DNA of 64,000 nucleotides. Source: Campylobacter concisus (GTDB taxonomy: Bacteria; Campylobacterota; Campylobacteria; Campylobacterales; Campylobacteraceae). Made by a program: the position numbers and the translations under genes. Positions 57,517 to 64,000 of this stretch are shown here, in pieces (the first letter of the stretch is position 1; every line of letters begins with the position of its first letter). Location of the stretch: assembly GCF_015229955.1 (NCBI RefSeq), contig NZ_JAAKYZ010000001.1, forward strand, positions 767,372 to 831,371, in the 5' to 3' direction. Under the pieces are notes generated by a model that searched no databases, was not told the DNA's origin, and was given only the letters and a program-made list of their open reading frames with translations.

Positions 57517-58239
57517 TTAAAGTTTAGTGATCTCATCGGCTACTTTTATCGCGGCTTGTTTAACCAAAAGTGCGATAAAAAAGTCAAACTGACCAGACTC
57601 TGAAGCCTCTAGCTTCTCCACATGGTGCCTAGTCGAGATAGGTAACGTTTTTTTGAAATTTATATTTGAAAGAATAAGAAGCCCATTTAAATGTCCATTT
57701 AAAATTTCTGAACTTCCCGAATAGCTTCCTCTAAGTTCGTCAAATCTAAAATCAAGCCTATATGTGTAAGGTGATGTTTGAGTATCGACAACCACGATTC
57801 CGCGAGAATTTAACTCACGTTGCAAAAACATGTAAAAAAGCACTTCAAGGCGCGGATTTGAGTTAAAAACTGCAGTATTTCCTTCAATACCTGTGTAATA
57901 TATCGATCTTGCGCTACTTCTAGCATCGACAATCCTATGAAAATAAACCTTTTTTAATCCAACATTAGTATCGATCATGTTTTTTTCTAAGCAGCAGTTT
58001 ATTGCTACATCACTTTTGTATTTAACACCATTTATAAAAAGACCATCGCCCCTGCCTTTACAAGCGCTGCAGTCAGCCGGTATCCTCATAACCTCTTCAA
58101 AGTACATCTTATCTTCACTATTTATGCTCGCACTTTGCACACCGTCTATTCCCTCGCACGATAGACAAAGGCTAGCTTTAGCCACACAACCAGTTAAAAA
58201 GATAGCTGCAAAAACTGCAAATAATGTCGTTCTTAGCAT
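57517..58239 (-). CDS. cysteine-rich lipoprotein
   Basis: 240 residues with a lipobox FLTG-C18. The first 90 mature residues contain paired cysteines (SLCLSCEG, DCSACKG, INCCLEK), unusual for an exported protein and suggestive of disulfides or a bound metal. The C-terminal half (RNSRGIVVVDTQTSPYTYRLDFRFDELRGSY...) resembles the ligand domain of ABC-type auxiliary lipoproteins, with a late segment QFDFFIALLVKQAAIKVADEI. Function unknown. It heads a two-lipoprotein operon that continues to comF. Confidence 0.75.
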   Translation of the reverse strand: MLRTTLFAVFAAIFLTGCVAKASLCLSCEGIDGVQSASINSEDKMYFEEVMRIPADCSACKGRGDGLFINGVKYKSDVAINCCLEKNMIDTNVGLKKVYFHRIVDARSSARSIYYTGIEGNTAVFNSNPRLEVLFYMFLQRELNSRGIVVVDTQTSPYTYRLDFRFDELRGSYSGSSEILNGHLNGLLILSNINFKKTLPISTRHHVEKLEASESGQFDFFIALLVKQAAIKVADEITKL

Positions 58240-58250
58240 TTTACTTCCTT

Positions 58251-58463
58251 TTACTCTTTTTGTTTTTTGCGGAGATTTTTTACACTCTCACCTGCGATGC
58301 CGTAGTTATTCGTATCGATCTCATCGATAATGACAACGGTATTTTGAGCGCTTCTACCTAAAATTTCGCTTATTAGCTTCGTAACTCCGCTTATCATCTT
58401 CTCTTTTTGCTCAACACTTGGGCTATCGCCCTCTTTTGTCACACAAATTTTCACAAATGGCAT
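58251..58463 (-). CDS. 4-oxalocrotonate tautomerase-like protein
   Basis: 70 residues. After removal of Met the catalytic Pro1 is exposed (MPFVKI), the hallmark of the tautomerase superfamily, and the SVEQKEKMISGVTKLISEILGR helix and VVIIDEIDTNNYGIAG strand fit the 4-OT subunit. The physiological substrate is unknown in this group. It lies 11 bases before the cysteine-rich lipoprotein gene, so it may share a transcript with it. Confidence 0.9.
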   Translation of the reverse strand: MPFVKICVTKEGDSPSVEQKEKMISGVTKLISEILGRSAQNTVVIIDEIDTNNYGIAGESVKNLRKKQKE

Positions 58464-58544
58464 AGCGCTCCTTTTTGTAAATTTAGCACTTAAATTTTAA
58501 TCAAAAACAAAAACCAAAAGCGACCGTATCACCAGCTCAGAATA

Positions 58545-58665
58545 AGGCGAAATATTTTGTGATGGTTTTGAAAGCTGTGACGTGAAATTTTGGTGCAGAT
58601 AGAACATGCGGTTCATCAAGCCAAAATTTCACTAACTCTTTCAAAAGGGCACAAAAGATAAGCCT
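58545..58665. repeat. long palindrome, element B of a related pair
   Basis: About 120 bases with nested perfect inverted segments: TTTTGTG (58555-58561) with CACAAAA (58650-58656), TTTTGAAAG (58566-58574) with CTTTCAAAA (58638-58646), GTGAAATTTTGG (58582-58593) with CCAAAATTTCAC (58621-58632), and an apical GAT-a-GAAC / GTTC-ATC hairpin. Edges match element A: AAGGCGAA and GATGGTTTT on one side, and GGCTT(A/G)TCTT, read on the minus strand, on the other. It begins one base after the lepA TAG stop. The remaining part of the 202-base gap shows nothing else. Confidence 0.72.
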
Positions 58666-60456
58666 CTAGTCTATTTTTAAGACCGAGAGGAACGCCTCTT
58701 GCGGCAAATTCACCTTACCTATCGCCTTCATCCGTTTCTTACCCTCTTTTTGCTTTTCAAGCAACTTTCTCTTACGCGTGATGTCGCCGCCGTAGCACTT
58801 AGCTGTGACGTTTTTACCCATTGATTTTACGGTTTCTCGGGCGATTATTTTATTGCCGATGCTAGCTTGTATCGCCACTTCAAAGAGCTGACGTGGCACG
58901 ATCTCTTTCATCGCCTTTACAAAGTCCCTACCCTTTGCTTGTGCCTTACTCTCAGGCACGATGATAGAGAGCGCATCGACCGTTTCACCAGCCACTTTGA
59001 CATCAAGCTTCACTAAATCGCCCACGCGGTAGTCGCTTGGCTCGTAGTCAAAACTCGCGTAGCCTTTAGTGCTTGATTTTAGCTTGTCATAAAAGTCCAT
59101 CACGATCTCGTTCATCGGTATGTCGTACTCTAGCAGCACGCGGTCAGTCGTGATGTAGTCCATCTTTGTTTGTATGCCACGGCGGTTGTTTAAAAGCGTG
59201 ATAATGTTGCCCAAAAACTCACTTGGTGTGATGATGGTAGCCTTCACGTATGGCTCAAGGATTGAGTCTATTTTATTTACAGGCGGCAACTGGCTTGGGT
59301 TTTGGATTTTTAAATTTAGCCCATCAGTTTGGATGACTTCATAAGTCACAGTTGGCGCTGTGGCGATGAGATCAAGGTCAAACTCACGCTCCAGCCTCTC
59401 TTTAACTACCTCCATATGAAGAAGACCTAAAAAGCCAACCCTAAAGCCAAATCCAAGTGCGACCGAGGTCTCTGGCTCGTAACTTATCGAGCTATCATTT
59501 AGCTTTAGCTTATCCAGCGCGTCACGCAGATCTTCAAATTTATCAGTTTCTATCGGATAAAGTCCCGCAAAGACAAACGGCTTAGCCCTCTCAAAGCCAC
59601 CAACTGGCTCTTTTAGAGGATTTCTTGACTGCGTTATCGTATCACCAACTTGCACGTCGCTAACATTTTTAAGTCCTAAAACTACGATACCAACTTCGCC
59701 AGCGCTAAGTGTTTTGGTCTTGATCGGTGCGATAGGATTTGGATACATGAGGTCAAGCACGATGTGTTTTTTACCTGTGCCCATAACCAAAATTTCATCG
59801 TTTTTTGAAATTTCACCATCATAAACACGCACAAGTGCAAGCGCGCCAAGATAGTTGTCAAACCAACTATCATAAATTAGCGCCTTTGTGGGCTTATTTG
59901 CATCACCATTTGGCGCAGGGATCCTCGTGATGATCGCCTCAAGTAACTCTTTTATGCCAACGCCTGTTTTTGCGCTCACTTCGATCGCTCCCGAGCAGTC
60001 AAGTCCGATGATGTGCTCGATCTCGTCTTTTACCCTAGCAGGGTCAGCCGCTGGTAGGTCGATCTTGTTGATGACTGGGATGATCTCTAAGTTGTTTTCT
60101 AGCGCGATATAGACGTTTGCGATAGTCTGCGCCTCTACGCCCTGAGAAGCGTCTACGACTAGCAGCGCGCCCTCACAACTGGCTAAAGAGCGGCTCACTT
60201 CGTAGCTAAAATCCACGTGGCCCGGAGTGTCAATCAAATTTAGAACAAAATTTTCTCCATTTAGTGCGTAGTTTAGGCGAACAGATTGGGCTTTTATCGT
60301 GATGCCGCGCTCTTTTTCGATGTCCATCGTGTCCATGATTTGCGAGCTCATCTCACGGTCACTGACGGCGCCACACTCCTGTATGAGGCGGTCAGCAAGC
60401 GTGCTTTTGCCGTGGTCGATATGAGCGATGATGCTAAAATTTCTGATGTTTTTCAT
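58666..60456 (-). CDS. lepA: elongation factor 4 (LepA)
   Basis: Ribosome-binding GTPase that can back-translocate stalled ribosomes. 596 residues, standard length. GTPase motifs: G1 AHIDHGKST (11-19), DTPGHVDF and NKIDLP; then EF-G-like domains and the LepA-specific C-terminal domain ending [33 protein letters not shown] long palindrome starts one base after its stop codon. Confidence 0.97.
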   Translation of the reverse strand: MKNIRNFSIIAHIDHGKSTLADRLIQECGAVSDREMSSQIMDTMDIEKERGITIKAQSVRLNYALNGENFVLNLIDTPGHVDFSYEVSRSLASCEGALLVVDASQGVEAQTIANVYIALENNLEIIPVINKIDLPAADPARVKDEIEHIIGLDCSGAIEVSAKTGVGIKELLEAIITRIPAPNGDANKPTKALIYDSWFDNYLGALALVRVYDGEISKNDEILVMGTGKKHIVLDLMYPNPIAPIKTKTLSAGEVGIVVLGLKNVSDVQVGDTITQSRNPLKEPVGGFERAKPFVFAGLYPIETDKFEDLRDALDKLKLNDSSISYEPETSVALGFGFRVGFLGLLHMEVVKERLEREFDLDLIATAPTVTYEVIQTDGLNLKIQNPSQLPPVNKIDSILEPYVKATIITPSEFLGNIITLLNNRRGIQTKMDYITTDRVLLEYDIPMNEIVMDFYDKLKSSTKGYASFDYEPSDYRVGDLVKLDVKVAGETVDALSIIVPESKAQAKGRDFVKAMKEIVPRQLFEVAIQASIGNKIIARETVKSMGKNVTAKCYGGDITRKRKLLEKQKEGKKRMKAIGKVNLPQEAFLSVLKID

Positions 60457-60574
60457 ATAAGCTTTACTTTTTACTAAATTTTGGGCTTTATTTTGCCTAA
60501 AGTTGATTTAAATGCCAATAAATATATTTTTATCATAAGCCCACCAATAGAACTTGGCTCTATTCTCAAAAATC

Positions 60575-61498
60575 TTAATGACAATGTCCAAAGTGCTCAT
60601 GTCCTTCATCGTCATTTAGCTCACAGATGAGACCAGCTTTGTGCCCAAGACTCTCACTCTCAAACTGAAGCGTGACATGGCCGATGCCAACGTGAAAAAG
60701 CTCATGCTCGATGTGCTTTATCATCTTTGAAATTTCAGCCACGCTTAGCGCATCATCCACCACCACGTGGGCTATGAGCGCGTTTGTGCCAGCATTTATC
60801 GCCCAGATATGCAGGTCATGCACGATTTTAACGCCATCTACACCCTTTATAACGCCTAAAATTTCATCCGTATCAAGCTTAAGCGGCACGGCTTCGATCA
60901 GGATATTAAAGCTATCTTTTAGCAAGCTAGCGCCGCTTTTTATGATGAGTAGCGAGACAAAGATACTTGCGATGCTATCGGCCTGCGTGAAGTTAAATTT
61001 CATCACAAGAAGTGCCGCGACGATGGCGCCAACTGAGCCAAGCGTGTCGCCAAGTACGTGCAAATATGCACCTTTCATGTTTAAATTTTCTTTTGTATCA
61101 GCGCTTTTATGCATATAAACGGCTACGACTAAATTTATAATAAGCCCCAAAATACTAATAAAAAGCATCGTTTTAGCCTCTATCTCTGGCTCGTTAAAAA
61201 GTCTGATGATCGCTTCGACTATGACAAAGATAGCCAGCGCGATAAGAGCGATAGCATTTATGAAAGCAGCGATAATCTCGACCCTTTTGTAGCCAAAGGT
61301 CTTTTGTAAATTTGCCCTTTTTTCTGCAATCTTAAAAGCAACCAGCGACAAAAAGAGAGCCGCAGCGTCTGAGAGCATGTGAAATGCGTCGCTAATGAGC
61401 GCAAGCGAGTTTGAAACGAAGCCAAAAACAGCCTCAACTATCATAAACGTGAAAATTAGAAAAAATGAATTTCTAAGAACGCTCTTATTGTGCATCAT
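60575..61498 (-). CDS. cation diffusion facilitator metal exporter
   Basis: 307 residues with six membrane helices (about 10-200) and a cytoplasmic C-terminal domain. Metal site residues are in SLALISDAFHMLSDAAAL (D37, H40, D44) and in the matching GAYLHVLGDTLGSVGA segment of helix five. The C-terminal tail is His-rich (DDEGHEHFGHCH). Zinc is the most likely substrate, exported in exchange for protons. It overlaps the ABC membrane-domain gene by 14 bases. Confidence 0.9.
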   Translation of the reverse strand: MMHNKSVLRNSFFLIFTFMIVEAVFGFVSNSLALISDAFHMLSDAAALFLSLVAFKIAEKRANLQKTFGYKRVEIIAAFINAIALIALAIFVIVEAIIRLFNEPEIEAKTMLFISILGLIINLVVAVYMHKSADTKENLNMKGAYLHVLGDTLGSVGAIVAALLVMKFNFTQADSIASIFVSLLIIKSGASLLKDSFNILIEAVPLKLDTDEILGVIKGVDGVKIVHDLHIWAINAGTNALIAHVVVDDALSVAEISKMIKHIEHELFHVGIGHVTLQFESESLGHKAGLICELNDDEGHEHFGHCH

Positions 61499-62357
61499 TG
61501 TCCTTATTTTGGGCGTCGATCCTCTTGCCTATATCTTTTAAATTTGAAAATTCCTCGATAAGCTTTGGCGAGTCGTCAAGGCTGATGACGAAATTCCATA
61601 TATAGGTCATCACAGAGTAGATGTGGCCGGCATTTGTCTGCTGCGAGCTTAGCACTATTATCGCCACCAAAAAGAGCAGCGAAGCGCTAATACCGATGAT
61701 AAAATAGCTCATCGCCTCCCTATTTGAGATCGCTATACGAAATTTAGAAACGACGTCATAGTGCCTATTTAGCGTGCTTTTATTAAAAACACCTATCACC
61801 TTTGCCTCTTTTTCTAGGCGGTCATTTAAGCGAAGATAAAGGTCGTCATTTTTTTTGATATATCTTGGTAAAAATATAAGAAAAAAGGTCATCACGGCAA
61901 AGCACGCCACAGCGACCTTTGGCTCGACAAAGATGAGCATAAACGCTGAGCCGATGATCGAAATAACCGATGTAAAAAACATAGGAAAATGCGTCTCAAA
62001 GAAATTTACAAACTCTCGCGAGAGCGCTACTCTGGCGATGATGGCGGAGTCGTCTTTGGCATTTTGTTTTTCATTCATGATGACATTTACAGCAAGCTTT
62101 GCGTAGATATTTGCAAAAACTTGCGTATCCACGCGACGTCTAATGGCTCCTACAAGCCACGCTACGAGCACAAAAAGTGCGTAAATTAGGGCATTTAACG
62201 TATTTCCTTGCATGATTGCGTTGATCGCAAAGCCAGCAAATATCGGGTAGGCTAGAAAAAGTCCGTTCTCTGCTAGCACCAAAGTAAAGGTTAAAATGAG
62301 CTTTTTGTTGTGCTCGGTCGCTATGCTCTTTAGCGTTTTAAAGGCATTATTTTGCAA
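61485..62357 (-). CDS. ABC transporter six-helix membrane domain protein without ATPase domain
   Basis: 290 residues resembling the membrane half of an exporter-type ABC protein (YPIFAGFAINAIMQGNTLNALIYALFVLVAWLVGAIRRRVDTQVFANIYAKLAVNVI), with about six membrane helices. The nucleotide-binding domain is missing: the frame ends soon after the last helix and no Walker or signature motif follows, as the CDF gene starts at once. This protein type is annotated in other bacteria too and is not simply a fresh truncation. It overlaps the CDF gene, suggesting they work or are regulated together. Confidence 0.8.
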   Translation of the reverse strand: MQNNAFKTLKSIATEHNKKLILTFTLVLAENGLFLAYPIFAGFAINAIMQGNTLNALIYALFVLVAWLVGAIRRRVDTQVFANIYAKLAVNVIMNEKQNAKDDSAIIARVALSREFVNFFETHFPMFFTSVISIIGSAFMLIFVEPKVAVACFAVMTFFLIFLPRYIKKNDDLYLRLNDRLEKEAKVIGVFNKSTLNRHYDVVSKFRIAISNREAMSYFIIGISASLLFLVAIIVLSSQQTNAGHIYSVMTYIWNFVISLDDSPKLIEEFSNLKDIGKRIDAQNKDNDAQ

Positions 62358-62416
62358 ATTTACTCCTAAAAATTTTTGCGAATTCTAGCCCAATTTGATA
62401 AAAATTTGAAATTTTT

Positions 62417-62439
62417 GTTGTAACTATTGACATTACAAC
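62417..62439 (+). promoter_or_regulatory. operator 1 (GTTGTAA-N9-TTACAAC)
   Basis: Perfect 7-bp inverted repeat with a nine-base centre that contains the first part of the -35 element. Identical arms and spacing recur 49 bases downstream. Likely target of the Rrf2-type regulator encoded two genes further on; this is inference from context. Confidence 0.7.
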
Positions 62440-62455
62440 AAAAAAGTATTATACT
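62427..62455 (+). promoter_or_regulatory. near-consensus sigma-70 promoter of the cupin operon
   Basis: TTGACA (62427-62432), 17-base spacer, TATACT (62450-62455). A full TTGACA at ideal distance is rare for Campylobacter promoters and suggests a strong promoter that needs tight repression. The transcript would start near 62462, just before operator 2. Confidence 0.8.
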
Positions 62456-62465
62456 TCGCTCATTA

Positions 62466-62488
62466 GTTGTAAATAAAAAGATTACAAC
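62466..62488 (+). promoter_or_regulatory. operator 2 (GTTGTAA-N9-TTACAAC)
   Basis: Second perfect copy of the inverted repeat, again with a nine-base centre, lying just downstream of the predicted transcription start and before AAGGAG (62498-62503) of the cupin gene. With operator 1 it brackets the promoter, as expected for repression by two dimers. Confidence 0.7.
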
Positions 62489-62508
62489 ACAAAAAACAAG
62501 GAGAAAAA

Positions 62509-62883
62509 ATGAAAAATTATCAAGTTGCAAAGATCACAAACGAGCCAAGAGTTGAGCTAAAAGAGGCTTTAAATTTAACTGGCTGTGAAGTATCTATAAA
62601 CGAGCTTCCAGCAAATGTAAGCGTGCCATTTGTCCATGCGCACAAGCAAAACGAGGAGCTTTACATCATCACTGATGGCGATGGCGAGCTCTTCATTGAT
62701 GGTGAGGTGCTAAAAGTAAGCAAAGGTGACGCGGTTCGCATAGATCCAGATGGTAAAAGGTGCTTTAGGGCTGGCAAAAACGGCATCAAAATGATCTGCA
62801 TCCAGACAAAACACGGTAGCCTAGAGCAATACACTATGAGTGACGGCGTGATAGTTGATGACGTAAAGCCAAGCTGGCTGTAA
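62509..62883 (+). CDS. small cupin-domain protein
   Basis: 124 residues forming one cupin barrel. Motif 1 is VPFVHAHKQNEELYIITDGDGELFIDGE (His and Glu metal ligands) and motif 2 runs through VSKGDAVRIDPDGKRCF, where the usual second His is not obvious. Such proteins are often small metal-dependent enzymes or sensors; the reaction is unknown. AAGGAG is optimally placed before the ATG. It is the first gene behind the twin-operator promoter, with an NAD(P)-binding protein gene after it. Confidence 0.85.
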   Translation: MKNYQVAKITNEPRVELKEALNLTGCEVSINELPANVSVPFVHAHKQNEELYIITDGDGELFIDGEVLKVSKGDAVRIDPDGKRCFRAGKNGIKMICIQTKHGSLEQYTMSDGVIVDDVKPSWL

Positions 62884-62912
62884 AATTTAAAACAAAATTT
62901 AAATGAGAAATA

Positions 62913-63548
62913 ATGAAAATAGCAATCATAGGCGCAAACGGCAAAAGCGGTGCAAATTTAGTAAATGAGGCCATAAAACAAGGTTACGACGTCACAGCGA
63001 TCGTTAGAAATAAAGAGTATAAAAACAAAAGCGTAAAGGTCGTTTATAAAGATATTTTCGAGCTTACAAAGACTGATCTGGCTGGCTTTGACGCAGTGAT
63101 CAGTGCATTTGCAGCGTGGACGCCAGATACCTTTGCGCTTCACAAAAAAGTGGCCACTCACCTTATAAATTTACTAGAAGGCACTAGTACAAGGCTCATC
63201 GTAGTTGGCGGCGCTGGTACGTTATTTGTTGATAGCAAAGACACTATGCTAATGGATACACCAGACTTCCCGGCTGCATATATGGGTGTGGCAAAGGCGA
63301 CTGCGGAGTCTTATTTTGAGCTAAAAGGTAGGAGCGATTTGCTTTGGACATATGTAAGTCCAGCATGTGACTACGACGCAAATGGTGCTCGTACTGGTAA
63401 ATACGTGCTTGGTGGAGATAATCTCATCTTAAACTCAAAAAATGAGAGCTATATAAGCTATGCAGACCTTGCGCTTGCGATCATAGACGAGCTAAAAAAC
63501 AAAAAATTTATACAAAAACGCTTCACAGCAGTTAGTGAGCGAGCATAA
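62913..63548 (+). CDS. NAD(P)-binding (NmrA/YwnB-like) oxidoreductase
   Basis: 211 residues. N-terminal Rossmann motif IIGANGKSGANLV (4-16, GxxGxxG type) followed by VTAIVRN, then AVISAFAAWTPD and VVGGAGTLFVD strands of an atypical SDR. No classical YxxxK pair is clear, so it may sense redox state or reduce a small molecule. In B. subtilis, YwnB of this family lies next to the Rrf2 protein YwnA, the same pairing as here. Co-transcribed with the cupin gene (29-base gap). Confidence 0.85.
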   Translation: MKIAIIGANGKSGANLVNEAIKQGYDVTAIVRNKEYKNKSVKVVYKDIFELTKTDLAGFDAVISAFAAWTPDTFALHKKVATHLINLLEGTSTRLIVVGGAGTLFVDSKDTMLMDTPDFPAAYMGVAKATAESYFELKGRSDLLWTYVSPACDYDANGARTGKYVLGGDNLILNSKNESYISYADLALAIIDELKNKKFIQKRFTAVSERA

Positions 63549-63554
63549 AATTAT

Positions 63555-63595
63555 AGATTTGACATAGCTGGCAAAAAAGCTAGCTTGTCAAATCT
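63555..63595. terminator. strong hairpin after the NAD(P)-binding protein gene
   Basis: A 17-bp stem (AGATTTGACA then AGCTGGC, paired with GCTAGCT then TGTCAAATCT; one bulged T and one G-T pair) with an A6 loop starts seven bases after the stop codon. There is no T-run on the plus strand, so it may be a factor-assisted terminator or mRNA stabiliser. Confidence 0.6.
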
Positions 63596-63630
63596 AAACT
63601 AAAAAAACTGCTTTTAGTAAAAATTTAAAG

Positions 63631-63636
63631 TATAAT
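63631..63636 (+). promoter_or_regulatory. -10 element of the Rrf2 regulator gene
   Basis: Perfect TATAAT 24 bases before the GTG start, in a T/A-rich stretch, with no TTGACA -35. No copy of the GTTGTAA-N9-TTACAAC operator is seen here, so simple autoregulation through the same site is not supported. Confidence 0.6.
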
Positions 63637-63659
63637 CAGAGAAAATTTCAAGGACGATT

Positions 63660-64000
63660 GTGCAAGTAGGGATTAAGTTTTCAACCGCGATCCATGTAAT
63701 TTTAGCAGCTTGTTTTTTCAAAGACGAGAAAGTCACGAGCGAATTTATAGCAGGTAGTATAAACACAAATCCTGTCATAGTTAGGCGCCTGCTTGGCACT
63801 CTAAAGGCTGCAGGACTTGTGAATGTTGTAGCTGGAGTTGGTGGTGTGAGTCTTGCGAGAGAGCCAAAAGATATAACCCTCCTTCAAATTTTTAACGCAG
63901 TAAATGATAAAGAAAAACTTTTTAAGATCCACTCTGACTCACCTAAAGCCTGCCCGCTTGGTGGCAAGATCGAAGGCCTCTTAACCAACCACTTCCTAAA
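63660..64000 (+). CDS. Rrf2 family (YwnA-type) transcriptional regulator, partial
   Basis: Cut by the window end; 113 residues are visible, starting at GTG with AAGGA four bases upstream. The winged-helix DNA-binding part is clear: STAIHVILAACFF, then VTSEFIAGSINTNPVIVRRLLGTLKAAGLVNVVAGVGGVSLAREPKDITLLQIFNAV, the Rrf2 pattern. Cysteines are C18 and C98; the latter is in SPKACPLGGKIE, the conserved CPxG site of YwnA-like members. The three-Cys Fe-S set of IscR is absent, so thiol or electrophile sensing is more likely. Probably represses the cupin/NAD(P) operon just upstream. Confidence 0.88.
   Translation, partial: MQVGIKFSTAIHVILAACFFKDEKVTSEFIAGSINTNPVIVRRLLGTLKAAGLVNVVAGVGGVSLAREPKDITLLQIFNAVNDKEKLFKIHSDSPKACPLGGKIEGLLTNHFL

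Overview
The window is AT-rich, gene-dense chromosome from a member of the Campylobacterota, most likely a Campylobacter close to C. concisus. This rests on gene order and content: flgI-flgJ(N)-flgM-flgN-flgK, flaG-fliD-fliS, truD-thiL, ddl-murF, murJ-cysS-msbA-pyrD-M16-dapA, a class II DAHP synthase, a membrane-anchored MurF and FapA all sit together as I remember them from Campylobacter genomes. Species level is inference. There is no prophage, insertion sequence, CRISPR array, rRNA or tRNA gene here. The only RNA gene seen is rnpB.

Layout: 1-1.7 kb, end of pta and ackA (acetate overflow). 1.8-4.9 kb, ilvB-ilvN-lpxD with ATGA overlaps. 5.2-14.3 kb, one long minus-strand operon read as aroG(II) - flavin oxidoreductase - long coiled-coil protein - TrmN6-like methyltransferase - cysteine-cluster protein - TPR protein - trpC - HIT - selU. 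14.5-16.7 kb, two EamA/RarD transporters (the second with a damaged or shifted start) and a small membrane protein. 16.7-19.6 kb, an McrB-McrC type IV restriction system with a probable internal start for a short McrB. 19.7-25.4 kb, nagZ, gpsA, gatB, atpB, a TSUP permease and sodC. 25.5-34.1 kb, flagellar rod, ring, hook and filament-cap genes with recognisable sigma-54 and sigma-28 promoters. 34.1-34.4 kb, rnpB. 34.5-45.1 kb, peptidase E, truD, thiL, a DUF5644-like protein, murF, a hydrolase, a Phd-like protein, ddl, ruvA and fapA. 45.2-56.3 kb, a plus-strand run murJ-cysS-msbA-pyrD-M16-dapA-SDR-pgsA-rseP-yggS. 56.4-62.4 kb, comF, two lipoproteins, a tautomerase, lepA, a CDF metal exporter and an ABC membrane domain without an ATPase. 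62.4-64 kb, a cupin and an NAD(P)-binding protein behind a promoter with two identical operators, followed by an Rrf2/YwnA-type regulator cut by the window end.

Most worth following up: (1) the twin GTTGTAA-N9-TTACAAC operators around a near-consensus sigma-70 promoter, next to an Rrf2 regulator with one conserved cysteine; (2) two related long palindromic intergenic elements (about 180 and 120 bp), each starting just after the TAG stop of a minus-strand gene and keeping the same fold despite sequence change; (3) an McrBC system with an unfamiliar N-terminal target domain and a strong internal ribosome binding site that would give an McrB-short protein; (4) a rarD gene whose family-typical N terminus is one base out of frame with its ATG.
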